Source of the DNA: Drouetiella sp036703255
Lineage (GTDB): Bacteria; Cyanobacteriota; Cyanobacteriia; Elainellales; Elainellaceae
Direction of reading: 5' to 3'
Length of the DNA: 64,000 nt
Assembly (NCBI GenBank): GCA_036703255.1
Contig: DATNPL010000159.1
Coordinates: 1-64,000, forward strand
Position 1 is the first letter of the stretch. Each line of letters opens with the position of its first letter. Positions 1 to 8,142 of the stretch are shown in pieces. The position numbers and the translations under genes are program-made. A model generated the notes under the pieces. The model was not told the DNA's origin. It did not search any database and saw nothing but the letters and a program-made list of their open reading frames with translations.

Positions 1-138
1 GGGAGTTTCGGACTAAATCCGATGAAATTGGGGCTTTCCCTCATGAAACCAGTTGCCTCACTGTCTTCTTCTTGGTGATGGAGCGAGATCACGCTAAACA
101 CGAGCGTAAATCTGTGGCGAAAACTTCATGACACTAAC
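1..138 (+). mobile_element. 3' end of an IS256-family insertion sequence, cut by the window edge
   Basis: Bases 1-138 are identical to 27531-27668, the right end of the complete IS256-family copy in this window. They hold the last 43 codons of the transposase (stop TGA at 129-131), including the residues just after the catalytic Glu, and the right terminal repeat ending GACACTAAC at 130-138. The flank after it (aaaagcgc) differs from that of the other copy, so this is a separate insertion. Perfect identity over 138 bp implies recent transposition or gene conversion. Confidence 0.9.
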
Positions 139-248
139 AAAAGCGCAAAACGATTCTGTTAACAAGAGCAATCCTCTTTTCAATATTCTTCGATCAATGG
201 GCATTCTAAATGAAGGTGTAGTCTCCCTAGAACTTAGCTGGAATCAGA

Positions 249-1937
249 ATGTATCGGAAATATCCCATCACCCAATGGATAATTGAGCCAGCCCAGCTGC
301 TAGCTAGAAGAATGAGTTTTCGCAATCAGCCAGCCAACCCTTTGCTCAAGACGCTGCCTCCAGATTTACCCCCTCCCGCTGTCGCCACTGTGCCAGAAAA
401 TGAAGCGGATAGACTGGGCGCACTGCATCAATATGACATTCTTGATACTTTACCTGAGAAAGCATTCGATGATCTGACGGCACTAGCAGCCTACATTTGC
501 GGTAGTCCTATCTCTTTGTTGAGCCTGATAGATGAACATCGGCAGTGGTTTAAGTCAAGAGTTGGGTTAGCCGCAACAGACACACCCAGAGATATTGCAT
601 TCTGCTCTCATGCCATTCTTCAGCCTAACCAGCTAATGATTGTGCCGGATACTTTACAGGACGATCGATTTGCCGCCAATCCCCTAGTCAAAGACGATCC
701 CAATATCCGATTTTATGCAGGTGCGCCATTGGTCACCCCCGATGGCTATCCCTTGGGAACGCTCTGCGTGCTCGACCGCGCCCCCCGCCAGCTAACGCCC
801 GAGCAACAGCAAGCTTTGCAAGCGCTCAGCCGCCAAGCGGTTGACCAAATGGAGCTACGGCTGAGCATTAGAAAGTTAGAGCGCCAAAAGCTGCGCTATC
901 AACAAGCAGAAGCCAAGCTGCGAGCTTCAGACCAACAGGTCGTTGACTTGCTAGAAGGCATGAAAGATGGTTTTTTTGCACTCGATCGGCATGGGTGCTT
1001 TAGTTTTGTCAATCGCAAAGCGGGAGAAATTTTGCAGCAATTGCCTGAAGCGTTGTTGGGCAAAACACTTGAGGAAGCTTTAGATAAAATGCTCTATTCA
1101 ACATTTGCACAACAGTACCGTAAGGCGATCGAGCAGCAAATCAGCATTAGCTTCGAGATGTTTTCTCAACCTCTGGCACGCTGGCTAGAGACTCGGGCTT
1201 TTCCTTCCTATGACGGGCTTTCCGTCTTTATGCATGACATCACCAATCGCAAAACGATTGAAGAAGCTCTCCGCTATCAGCAGGGGCAAACTGAACTGCT
1301 GTTGTTAAATGTTTTACCTCAACCGATCGTGTCTCGTCTGAAGCAACAGGACGGCATTATTGCCGATAGTTTTGCTGAAGCAACGGTTCTATTTGCCGAT
1401 TTAGTTGGCTTCACCGATTTGGCATCCCAGGTATCGGCTGCTGAACTCGTGTCGCTCTTGAACACCATTTTCTCAGCCTTTGATCAACTCACGGAGAAGT
1501 ACGGCTTAGAGAAAATCAAAACCATTGGAGATGCTTATTTAATTGTAGGTGGGGTACCCACTCCTCGGGCTGATCATGTAGAGGCGATCGCGAACATTGC
1601 GCTTGATATGCAACAAGCCATTAAGCAGTTCAGTACTCCTCAGGGAAAACCGCTAAGTTTATGTATCGGAATCAACACGGGTGCCGTCGTTGCAGGAGTG
1701 ATTGGAACCAAGAAGTTTTCCTATGACCTATGGGGAGATACAGTCAATGTGGCAAGCCGGATGCAGTCTCATACTCCAGCAGATAGCATTCAAGTGACTG
1801 AAGCAACCTATCAGCAGCTACGAGAGCAGTATCTCTTTGAGGAACGTGGATTCATCTCAGTGAAAGGAAAAGGGATGATGAAAACCTACTTGCTGATCAG
1901 CCAAAAGCTAGAAAGTGCATTATCTGTTCTATCTTGA
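249..1937 (+). CDS. GAF-PAS-class III adenylate/guanylate cyclase
   Basis: A 562-residue cytoplasmic signalling enzyme predicted to make cyclic AMP. Domains in order: GAF (about 55-205), a short coiled linker, PAS (about 230-340, followed by a typical 'HDITNRK' exit) and a class III cyclase catalytic domain (about 375-530). The metal-binding aspartates are D384 (in FADLVGF) and D428 (in KTIGDAY). The base-selecting pair is K424 and D493 (in YDLWGD), which in this family marks ATP rather than GTP as substrate; that assignment is inferred from family knowledge. No membrane segment is seen, so the GAF and PAS domains probably sense a soluble ligand or redox/light state. The start is ATG 249; an in-frame ATG at 312 is a possible alternative. 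It stands alone between two mobile-element remnants. Confidence 0.9.
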   Translation: MYRKYPITQWIIEPAQLLARRMSFRNQPANPLLKTLPPDLPPPAVATVPENEADRLGALHQYDILDTLPEKAFDDLTALAAYICGSPISLLSLIDEHRQWFKSRVGLAATDTPRDIAFCSHAILQPNQLMIVPDTLQDDRFAANPLVKDDPNIRFYAGAPLVTPDGYPLGTLCVLDRAPRQLTPEQQQALQALSRQAVDQMELRLSIRKLERQKLRYQQAEAKLRASDQQVVDLLEGMKDGFFALDRHGCFSFVNRKAGEILQQLPEALLGKTLEEALDKMLYSTFAQQYRKAIEQQISISFEMFSQPLARWLETRAFPSYDGLSVFMHDITNRKTIEEALRYQQGQTELLLLNVLPQPIVSRLKQQDGIIADSFAEATVLFADLVGFTDLASQVSAAELVSLLNTIFSAFDQLTEKYGLEKIKTIGDAYLIVGGVPTPRADHVEAIANIALDMQQAIKQFSTPQGKPLSLCIGINTGAVVAGVIGTKKFSYDLWGDTVNVASRMQSHTPADSIQVTEATYQQLREQYLFEERGFISVKGKGMMKTYLLISQKLESALSVLS

Positions 1938-1976
1938 AACTCAAAGTTAACGGCTACCTTGAGTGCCAAGATGGAA

Positions 1977-2272
1977 CCCTTGGAGGATGTTTAGAAAGTA
2001 GTAAAGAGCACCAGTATATAGAAAAGTTTTCTGGGGTTTTAGAAGTTGTTCTGCGACCTGAAGGTGCTCGAGGGTTCGTCCTGCTGCAAAAGCGGTGGAT
2101 GGTTGAGCAGACATATGGTTGGCTTCACTGGTGCCGTCGTTTGAATATGGATTATGAGCGATTACCTGCTTCCTCTGAAGCTTTCATCTATGTCGCCATG
2201 ATTCGACTGACGCTACGCAGACTAGCTTGAGTCTGCTTTTACCTTCTCCGTATTTCCAAACATCCTCTAGGG
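1977..2272 (+). mobile_element. Internally deleted IS5-like element (about 296 bp) with terminal inverted repeats
   Basis: The left end (1983-1997, GAGGATGTTTAGAAA) and right end (2253-2267) are inverted repeats matching at 14 of 15 positions; CCCT at 1977-1980 and AGGG at 2269-2272 may extend them, with a one-base offset. Between them the + strand keeps only the C-terminal part of an IS5-family transposase in frame (about 2033-2230), with the family's closing motifs 'RWMVEQTYGWL', 'RRLNMDYE' and 'SSEAFIYVAMIRL'. The catalytic Asp residues are gone, so this is a non-autonomous relic. No clear target duplication is visible. The right terminal repeat overlaps the stop codon of the neighbouring response regulator. 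Confidence 0.75.
2033..2230 (+). pseudogene. IS5-family transposase, C-terminal remnant
   Basis: An open frame running from before the cyclase stop codon to a TGA at 2228-2230 encodes the last 60 or so residues of an IS5-family transposase ('GFVLLQKRW', 'MVEQTYGWLHW', 'YERLPASSEAF'). It has no proper start codon (only a TTG overlapping the cyclase stop) and lacks the N-terminal and central catalytic regions, so it is not expected to be functional. It is the only coding content of the small element at 1977-2272. Confidence 0.75.
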
Positions 2273-2923
2273 CAAGAAGGCGCTGGCAAACAGGGCGGCC
2301 TGGGTGCGATCGCGCAAATTTAAGCGGCTGAGGATGCTAGTCACATGATTTTTGACGGTGCGCTCAGAGATATACAGCGCTTCGGCAATTTCCCGGTTGC
2401 TGGCTCCCAAAACAATCTGCCGCAAGACTTCCCGCTCTCTCAGGGTCAGCGCTGCAATTTCGGGCGGCTGAACGGGTGCGATCGGCGGAGGCACGGCAAT
2501 CACTTTTTCAAATAAACCTGGCCCCATGTGGGTGCAGCCCTTGTGGATCGATCGAATCGCCTGAGCCAACTCTTCAGAATGAGTATCTTTGAGCAGATAG
2601 CCTTTTGCCCCAAACCGCATGGCTTGCAGCACATATTCATCGTCGTCAAAGGTGGTCAGCACTAGCACTTTAATTTCGGGGAACTGTTGGCACACCAGAC
2701 GGGTTGCGGTCACGCCATCCATGACGGGCATACGAATATCCATCAGCACGACATCCGGCTGCGGCAGAGAAGCAGGTGCGATCGCCAACCGTTCCAGCAG
2801 GGCGATCGCGGCCTGCCCGTTCTCAGCTTCGCCCACCACCTGAAGGTCGGGTTTGGCATCCAGCAAGCTTTGTAGCCCTTGCCGAATGATTTGCTGATCA
2901 TCCACTAACAGCACTCGAATCAT
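2267..2923 (-). CDS. NarL/LuxR-type response regulator
   Basis: A 218-residue DNA-binding response regulator. The N-terminal receiver domain (1-130) has the acidic pair D8-D9, phospho-acceptor D62 in 'DVVLMDIRMP', the Thr of 'LVLTTF' and Lys of 'YLLKD'. A small insertion rich in Ala and Pro (about 47-56) pushes the phospho-Asp later than usual. The C-terminal LuxR/GerE helix-turn-helix (about 152-215) shows 'LTLREREVLRQI' and 'IAEALYISERTVKNHVTSIL'. It starts 4 bp after the stop of the histidine kinase, so the two form an operon and a cognate pair. Its stop codon (complement of 2267-2269) lies in the terminal repeat of the IS5-like relic, though the protein ends at the usual place for the family ('RTQAALFASAFLP'). 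Confidence 0.93.
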   Translation of the reverse strand: MIRVLLVDDQQIIRQGLQSLLDAKPDLQVVGEAENGQAAIALLERLAIAPASLPQPDVVLMDIRMPVMDGVTATRLVCQQFPEIKVLVLTTFDDDEYVLQAMRFGAKGYLLKDTHSEELAQAIRSIHKGCTHMGPGLFEKVIAVPPPIAPVQPPEIAALTLREREVLRQIVLGASNREIAEALYISERTVKNHVTSILSRLNLRDRTQAALFASAFLP

Positions 2924-2927
2924 GACA

Positions 2928-4220
2928 TCAGCTCCGATCGAGTAGGGGAACCTGTGCCGTAATCAAGCATCCCGATCCGGGCTGGCTGACGAGACGAAAC
3001 TCGCCGTTCAGCGCCAAAATCCGCTCTTGCATACCCTGAATGCCAAACCCGGTCATATTTTGCTCAGGATGAAATCCACAGCCGTTGTCTTCAATCCATA
3101 ACGTAATCTCTTTTTCGCTCTCTTGCAGGTGAATCGCAACCTGGGTCGCGCCACTATGTTTGTAGACGTTCATCAGCGCCTCTTGAATGAGGCGGTACAA
3201 GGTCGTGCTGACATCGGTGGGCAAGGGATCAGAGAGATGAAGGGTATGTGTCGGAGCAATGCCCGTGGTTTGGTGGAATTCCTTGAGCACAAGGGCGATC
3301 GCCTCCTCCAAAGACCGACTCAGCGCCGGATTCGATCGCAGCGTTGCTACCGATTGCCGCACGTCATGCAAGGCTTTAGAACAGAGCTGTTGGGCTTCTA
3401 CCAAAAAAGCCTGGGTTTTTTCGGCATCCGGCGGGCAAAACATCAGCGCATTTTCGAGCTGAATGCTTTGGGCAGTGAGCGCATGTCCCAGCGTGTCGTG
3501 AATTTCGCGGGCAATGCGGTTGCGCTCTTGCAGCGTCGCCTGATTTTCGGCACGCTGAGCGTATTGCTTTAGTTTTTCATGGGCAATGGTCAACTGGGTG
3601 CGGCTGTGATGCTCCGCGAGCAGGCTATTGACCAACAGCAGCAGCGCAAACAGCATCAGCCCAAAAGAAAAAGCTGCACTGAGCTTGAGGGGTAAAGTTT
3701 CAGCGGCGCTGGGCACGGCCTTAAGAGCCTGCATTCGCTTAAATGCTTCGAGGATGGGATCTTTCGTCTGATTTTGCTGCACGATCGTCAACAAAAGCCC
3801 CACAAAGGATAAAACTGTAACCGCCAAGCGCCCTGAGAAGTTGAACATTTGGCAGCTGCGAATCATGACGATCGACAGCATCATAGGCGTGGAGTGAAAG
3901 GTTTCCCCAGAAGCATTGGTCAACCCAATCAGCACAAACTCTGCTCCCAGATACAGCACTTTATGCAGCAGTCGCTGAGTGGGCAGCTTTAGCCGCATCA
4001 ACGCAAAGGCAAAAAGAAACAGCAGCGGCAGCACCGACAGCCGAAAATTAGACTCAAAGGGAACGGGCAAGATCAGCGATGCGGCTGCCAGTCCTAGCAG
4101 GAGCCATTCTACATAGAGCAGCAGCCGCAACGGATTGAGCGGTCGTGAAGCGAAGGTCTTTGTAGCGAAGGTCTTCAAGTCTGGCGAAAATGCTTTAAAG
4201 GGCATGAAAGGCAGCGGCAT
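2928..4220 (-). CDS. NarL-system sensor histidine kinase (HisKA_3 type)
   Basis: A 430-residue membrane sensor kinase. The N-terminal half has about five or six hydrophobic segments (about 30-65, 70-90, 95-125, 130-150, 175-200) with no large extracellular loop, as in DesK/LiaS-like sensors that respond to membrane state. A dimerization and phospho-acceptor region follows, with 'ERNRIAREIHDTLGHAL' (phospho-His about 240). The ATPase domain shows the N box 'EALMNVYKHSGA', G1 'WIEDNGCGF' and G2 'GFGIQGM'. It is transcribed with the response regulator downstream and diverges from a MacAB-type efflux operon, which it may regulate (inference from position only). The second to fourth codon blocks carry a near-perfect 15-bp tandem duplication (4149-4160 and 4164-4175, encoding KTFAT/KTFAS). 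Confidence 0.9.
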   Translation of the reverse strand: MPLPFMPFKAFSPDLKTFATKTFASRPLNPLRLLLYVEWLLLGLAAASLILPVPFESNFRLSVLPLLFLFAFALMRLKLPTQRLLHKVLYLGAEFVLIGLTNASGETFHSTPMMLSIVMIRSCQMFNFSGRLAVTVLSFVGLLLTIVQQNQTKDPILEAFKRMQALKAVPSAAETLPLKLSAAFSFGLMLFALLLLVNSLLAEHHSRTQLTIAHEKLKQYAQRAENQATLQERNRIAREIHDTLGHALTAQSIQLENALMFCPPDAEKTQAFLVEAQQLCSKALHDVRQSVATLRSNPALSRSLEEAIALVLKEFHQTTGIAPTHTLHLSDPLPTDVSTTLYRLIQEALMNVYKHSGATQVAIHLQESEKEITLWIEDNGCGFHPEQNMTGFGIQGMQERILALNGEFRLVSQPGSGCLITAQVPLLDRS

Positions 4221-4294
4221 GAGGGCAGTGTAGCGAACAGAGGCGATCGGGCAGACTGCGGCAGGGGGAAGCTGCGGCAGATGTCGTTTATTAA

Positions 4295-4328
4295 GTTAGC
4301 CAGGTCTGCGATCGCAGACCTGGCTAAC
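4295..4328. repeat. 34-bp perfect palindrome centred on HIP1
   Basis: Both 17-base arms match exactly (left arm GTTAGCCAGGTCTGCGA) and the centre is the HIP1 octamer GCGATCGC. It lies 75 bp upstream of the histidine kinase start. There is no T tract on either side, so it is not an ordinary intrinsic terminator. It could be an operator, a cruciform or a remnant of a mobile palindrome. Confidence 0.85.
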
Positions 4329-4389
4329 CCATGAACAGCTAACTTGAATCACAAACAACACACGACTTGCCTGACTGTCTCCAGTTTAT

Positions 4390-4471
4390 GCGTTGCTGAT
4401 TTTATCTATGAAATTTATTTTGAGGAGCGCGCCCCTCGAAATAAATTTCATAGCCGGATTGAAGCAATGCC
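4390..4471 (+). repeat. Dispersed hairpin element, copy 1
   Basis: A 20-bp stem (4406-4425 with 4434-4453, one T-G wobble) closes an 8-base loop AGCGCGCC. Outside the stem the left flank reads GCGTTGCTGATTTTA and the right flank ends GAAGCAATGCC. The same two flanks occur in copies at 19450 (inverted), 23846 and 24800. Confidence 0.85.
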
Positions 4472-4536
4472 CCAGTTTAGGGTAAGGACGCAAGTGGATT
4501 CTAGGGTTAAAATGCCTATCTTCTCAATTGCTGCTT

Positions 4537-4573
4537 AGGACTTTAGTCCTACTGCAATCTAGGACTAAAGTCC
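4537..4573. repeat. Paired self-palindromes, AGGACTTTAGTCCT and AGGACTAAAGTCC
   Basis: AGGACTTTAGTCCT (4537-4550) is itself a palindrome. 4538-4550 is also the exact reverse complement of 4561-4573, giving a 13-bp stem with a 10-base loop. It lies upstream of the efflux operon. The role is unknown; it could form alternative hairpins in the leader. Confidence 0.7.
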
Positions 4574-4756
4574 CATAAGGTTTGGGAGGTTTGATCGATG
4601 TGGCTTTGCCCTGTAGCCCCCTAGGATGTGAGTGTTGCAGCAATGTGACATCACAACCAAGAGATGCTTGCCCTGCTGGTACAGTAAAGCCATTCATGGG
4701 GCTGTGAATTGTCTGGTCTGTGCCAGTGGGCTTATCTGAACCTCAACAGAGTCACT

Positions 4757-6139
4757 ATGACCCTTGATCAACCGCATTTGGGCACAACGCACTTAGAAAG
4801 AACGCACTTAGAAAGTCAGGCATTCGGAGAGGCTAAACTAGCGCAGGGCAAAAAGCCATTGATGAAACCTTGGCTGACTCGCTTGCTCGTTTCTGTTTTG
4901 CTCATAGCAGGCGGAGCCATCCTCTATCGACAGGTAGTGCTCGTACCCCAGGCGGTCAGTCAGCAGAATGAAACAGTGCCCGTTAAACGGCAAACCGTTC
5001 CCCTGACTATTACCGCCAATGGCAGCGTTGATCCGGAGCGATCGATCAACGTCAGCCCCAAGTCTTCTGGCACCCTAAAAACCCTGTTGGTCAGAGTGGG
5101 CGATACCGTCGAAGAAGGGCAAATCATCGCCTATATGGATGACTCTAGCCTGCAAGGGCAGCTCACTCAGGCGCAAGGACAGCTGGCCTCCGCAGAAGCC
5201 AACAGGCAGAAAATAGTGGCGGGCAACCGTCCAGAGGATATTGCCAGCGCCCAGGCTCAGCTAGAGGAGGCAGAGGCAAGGCTGCGGCAAACTGAATTGA
5301 CCCTCAGCCAGGATCAGGCGCTCTATGACGATCGGGCGATCGCCCTGCGGGATTTAGAAAGCTCCCGTGCCGATCGCGATAGTGCCCAAGCGCAGGTGAA
5401 GCAAGCCCAGCAGTCCCTAGCCTTGCAGCAGGCCGGATCGCGCCAAGAAGATATTGCAGCGGCTCAAGCAGAGGTTATTTCGGCCCAAGGCTCCCTGCAA
5501 AATATTCAGATCCAGATCGATGAAACCGTGATTCGCGCTCCCTTTAGCGGCACCGTAATTCGCAAGTATGCCGATCCGGGAGCCTTTGTAGCACCGACAA
5601 CGGCAGCCAGCTCTGAATTTTCTGCAACCTCATCTTCCATTCTTTCCTTGGCTTCCAAAAACCAGGTGGTAGCCAATGTAGCGGAGACAAACATTGCTCG
5701 AATGCGTATCGGGCAAAGTGCGGTGATTCGAGCCGATGCCTATCAGGACAAAACTTTTACAGGCAAAATTACAGAAATTTCTCCGCAGTCTACCGTCGAA
5801 CAAAACGTCACCAGTTTTGAAGTCAAGGTTTCCCTGGATGATCCGCAAAGTCTCTTGCGATCGGGCATGAATGTGGATGTCTCCTTTGCCGTAGGGCAGT
5901 TGAATAACGTCCTGCTCATCCCCACTGTGGCGATCGTTCGCCAAGAAGGCAGTACAGGTGCCTATGTCGAAACTGCCGATCGGCAGGTGGTCTTTAAGCC
6001 GATCGAGACGGGCGCAACGGTGGGGACACAAACGGAGATCCGCTCTGGCATAGAGGTCGGAGAAAACGTGCTGATTAGTCCACCCCCCGATCGCGACAAA
6101 CCCGCTTCAACCGGGCTAATCCCTCCGGCTCCCAACTAA
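4757..6139 (+). CDS. Periplasmic adaptor (MacA/HlyD-type membrane fusion protein)
   Basis: About 460 residues. After a short cytoplasmic N-terminus comes one membrane anchor ('TRLLVSVLLIAGGAILY', about 40-56), a biotinyl-lipoyl-like half ('VGDTVEEGQIIAYMDD'), a long alpha-helical hairpin rich in Gln/Ala with two 'Q(E/P)DIA(S/A)AQA' repeats (about 115-215), the second lipoyl half ('IRAPFSGTVIRKYADPGAFV') and a beta-barrel/MPN domain. It bridges the inner-membrane ABC permease to an outer-membrane duct. The upstream TTG at 4709 would add 16 unlikely residues; ATG 4757 is preferred. Codons near the start carry a perfect 15-bp tandem duplication (4786-4800, 4801-4815). The next gene follows after 17 bp. 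Confidence 0.9.
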   Translation: MTLDQPHLGTTHLERTHLESQAFGEAKLAQGKKPLMKPWLTRLLVSVLLIAGGAILYRQVVLVPQAVSQQNETVPVKRQTVPLTITANGSVDPERSINVSPKSSGTLKTLLVRVGDTVEEGQIIAYMDDSSLQGQLTQAQGQLASAEANRQKIVAGNRPEDIASAQAQLEEAEARLRQTELTLSQDQALYDDRAIALRDLESSRADRDSAQAQVKQAQQSLALQQAGSRQEDIAAAQAEVISAQGSLQNIQIQIDETVIRAPFSGTVIRKYADPGAFVAPTTAASSEFSATSSSILSLASKNQVVANVAETNIARMRIGQSAVIRADAYQDKTFTGKITEISPQSTVEQNVTSFEVKVSLDDPQSLLRSGMNVDVSFAVGQLNNVLLIPTVAIVRQEGSTGAYVETADRQVVFKPIETGATVGTQTEIRSGIEVGENVLISPPPDRDKPASTGLIPPAPN

Positions 6140-6156
6140 ATCTGTAGGAAAAATTC

Positions 6157-7422
6157 ATGGCTATTCCTCCATCCCATCACACCCCTTCTCCTTCCCTGGT
6201 CGAAGTCGTGGGCATGGCGATCGATTCCTTACGAAACAATCGTCTGCGCACAGGGCTGACCATGCTGGGCATGATCATCGGCATTGGTGCCGTCATTACG
6301 GTGACTTCTGTGGGGCGAGGCGCGCAAAAATCAGTCGAACAGCAAATTCAGTCTTTGGGATCGAATGTCCTCACGGTGATGGCCGGAGCCAGCAGCCGAG
6401 GGGGCATTAGCCAGGGAACAGGTTCAGCTTCTACTTTGACCTGGGAAGATGCCAAAGTTGCGGCAGAGCAGGTGACTATGGCAGAAGCGGTATCCGCCTA
6501 TTTGCAAAAGGCACAAACTCAGGTGGTCTATGGCTCGGAGAACACAACCACTACTATCATTGGCACCGATTTAAACTATTCCAAGGTTAAAAATATTTAC
6601 CCGCAGCAAGGCCAGTTCTTTACGCAAGACGAACTGGATGCAGCTCTGTCTGTTGCCGTTTTGGGATCAAAGGTGCGCGATCAGCTCTTTAGCCAAGAGA
6701 ATGCGATCGGACTCGATATTCGCATCCAGGGTAAACGCTATCGCGTGATTGGCGTTATGGAATCGAAGGGAGCGGGGGGCATCCAGGATCAGGATGACTC
6801 GGTTTACATTCCTTTGACCAATATGTCGTCAGAGCTGGTGGGCAATAACGCCCTCTCAGGTATCGCCATTACGGGATTCGTTTTGTCTACTCGGAATACC
6901 GATGAGCTTGACGCAGCTCAATTTCAGGTTAGCAATCTGCTGCGATTGCGGCATGATATTTATCCGCCTCAAGCAGATGATTTCAATATCATTAACCAGG
7001 TCAACCTGATCGACACCTTGGGAACCATCATTAGCCTGTTTACGGTTATGGTCACAGCGATCGCCGGAATCTCTCTGGTGGTTGGCGGCATTGGCATCGC
7101 GAATATCATGCTGGTTTCAGTCGTGGAACGCACCCGCGAAATTGGCATTCGCAAGGCGTTGGGGGCGACCCGTAGCGCCATCCTGAGTCAGTTTTTGGTA
7201 GAGTCTGTGGTGGTTTCGGCGATCGGGGGGGGAATTGGCGTGGTGTTCGGCATCGGGGTTTCGATAGCCGCCTCTCTGGCGTTGGGCATTCCCTTAGTCA
7301 TTTCGCTGGATTCCATTGCCGCAGGGTTAACGCTATCGGTCGGAATTGGCGTGCTGGCGGGCGTCATTCCGGCACAGAGTGCTGCAAAACTTGATCCCAT
7401 TGTGGCGCTTCGCAGCGAATAG
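6157..7422 (+). CDS. MacB-type ABC transporter permease
   Basis: A 421-residue inner-membrane subunit. The layout is that of the MacB/FtsX family: one N-terminal helix ('LRTGLTMLGMIIGIGAVITV', about 30-52), a large periplasmic domain (about 60-285), and three C-terminal helices (about 290-315, 345-370, 380-400), with the conserved 'ERTREIGIRKALGATRSAIL' cytoplasmic coupling segment. Unlike E. coli MacB, the ATPase is not fused but is encoded by the next gene, 21 bp downstream. With the adaptor and ATPase it should form a tripartite mechanotransmission pump exporting a lipophilic compound or peptide; the substrate cannot be told. Confidence 0.92.
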   Translation: MAIPPSHHTPSPSLVEVVGMAIDSLRNNRLRTGLTMLGMIIGIGAVITVTSVGRGAQKSVEQQIQSLGSNVLTVMAGASSRGGISQGTGSASTLTWEDAKVAAEQVTMAEAVSAYLQKAQTQVVYGSENTTTTIIGTDLNYSKVKNIYPQQGQFFTQDELDAALSVAVLGSKVRDQLFSQENAIGLDIRIQGKRYRVIGVMESKGAGGIQDQDDSVYIPLTNMSSELVGNNALSGIAITGFVLSTRNTDELDAAQFQVSNLLRLRHDIYPPQADDFNIINQVNLIDTLGTIISLFTVMVTAIAGISLVVGGIGIANIMLVSVVERTREIGIRKALGATRSAILSQFLVESVVVSAIGGGIGVVFGIGVSIAASLALGIPLVISLDSIAAGLTLSVGIGVLAGVIPAQSAAKLDPIVALRSE

Positions 7423-7443
7423 AGTAGCGAACAGGAGAAACCG

Positions 7444-8142
7444 ATGATTCAGATGCAGGGTGTTACCAAAACTTACTCTCTAGGAGAACTCAATGTTCCC
7501 ATCCTTAAAGGGATTGATCTGGCGATCGCCGCAGGTGAATATGTTGCCATTATGGGCATGTCGGGTTCGGGCAAGTCTACGCTAATGAATATCATGGGCT
7601 GTCTCGATCGCGCCACCAGCGGCAATTACACGCTCAATGGCGTTGATCTAACCACCCTCGACGATGATCAGTTGGCCTACATTCGCAATCAGCAAATTGG
7701 CTTTGTCTTTCAGCAATTTAATCTGCTCACGCGATCGACCGCTCTCGAAAATGTCATGCTGCCGATGGTTTATGGCGGTTTACCCCTGTCTCAACGCCGC
7801 GATCGCGCCACTGAGGTGTTATTCAAAGTGGGCTTGGGCGATCGCTTACTCAACCGTCCTAGCCAGCTTTCGGGCGGACAACAGCAGCGGGTGGCGATCG
7901 CGCGGGCGCTTGTCAATCAACCTGCGCTGATCTTGGCCGATGAACCGACAGGAGCGCTTGATCAAAAAACCTCTCAGGAAGTCATGGATCTGTTGACTGA
8001 GTTAAATCAGCAGGGTATCACCATCGCCATTGTCACCCATGAACAGGATGTCGCCAGTCAAACCCAAAGAATGATCTATATCCAGGATGGCCTCGTGTTG
8101 AGCCAAGGTAAACCGCTCATTCCTCAAGGAGGTAGTGTATGA
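7444..8142 (+). CDS. MacB/LolD-type ABC transporter ATPase
   Basis: A 232-residue nucleotide-binding subunit. It has Walker A 'GMSGSGKST' (about 36-44), a Q loop in 'GFVFQQFNLL', the signature 'LSGGQQQR' (about 140-147), Walker B 'LILADEPTGALD' and the H loop 'IVTHEQD'. It powers the permease encoded just upstream. Its stop overlaps the start of the TPR gene (ATGATG), so the two are translationally coupled. Confidence 0.95.
   Translation: MIQMQGVTKTYSLGELNVPILKGIDLAIAAGEYVAIMGMSGSGKSTLMNIMGCLDRATSGNYTLNGVDLTTLDDDQLAYIRNQQIGFVFQQFNLLTRSTALENVMLPMVYGGLPLSQRRDRATEVLFKVGLGDRLLNRPSQLSGGQQQRVAIARALVNQPALILADEPTGALDQKTSQEVMDLLTELNQQGITIAIVTHEQDVASQTQRMIYIQDGLVLSQGKPLIPQGGSV

Larger units (their letters stand above)
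4221..4756. other. Divergent intergenic region with three palindromic repeats
   Basis: This 536-bp stretch separates the two-component system from the efflux operon. It holds a 34-bp perfect palindrome (4295-4328), one dispersed hairpin element (4390-4471) and a paired palindrome (4537-4573). A 64-codon frame across it only reads through the hairpins and is not a gene. Promoters for both operons must lie here, but no -35/-10 pair is clear enough to mark. Confidence 0.7.

Noticed and set aside
4344..4538. 64-codon frame in the kinase-efflux spacer
   Set aside because: It reads through the hairpin element and starts at a non-ATG codon.
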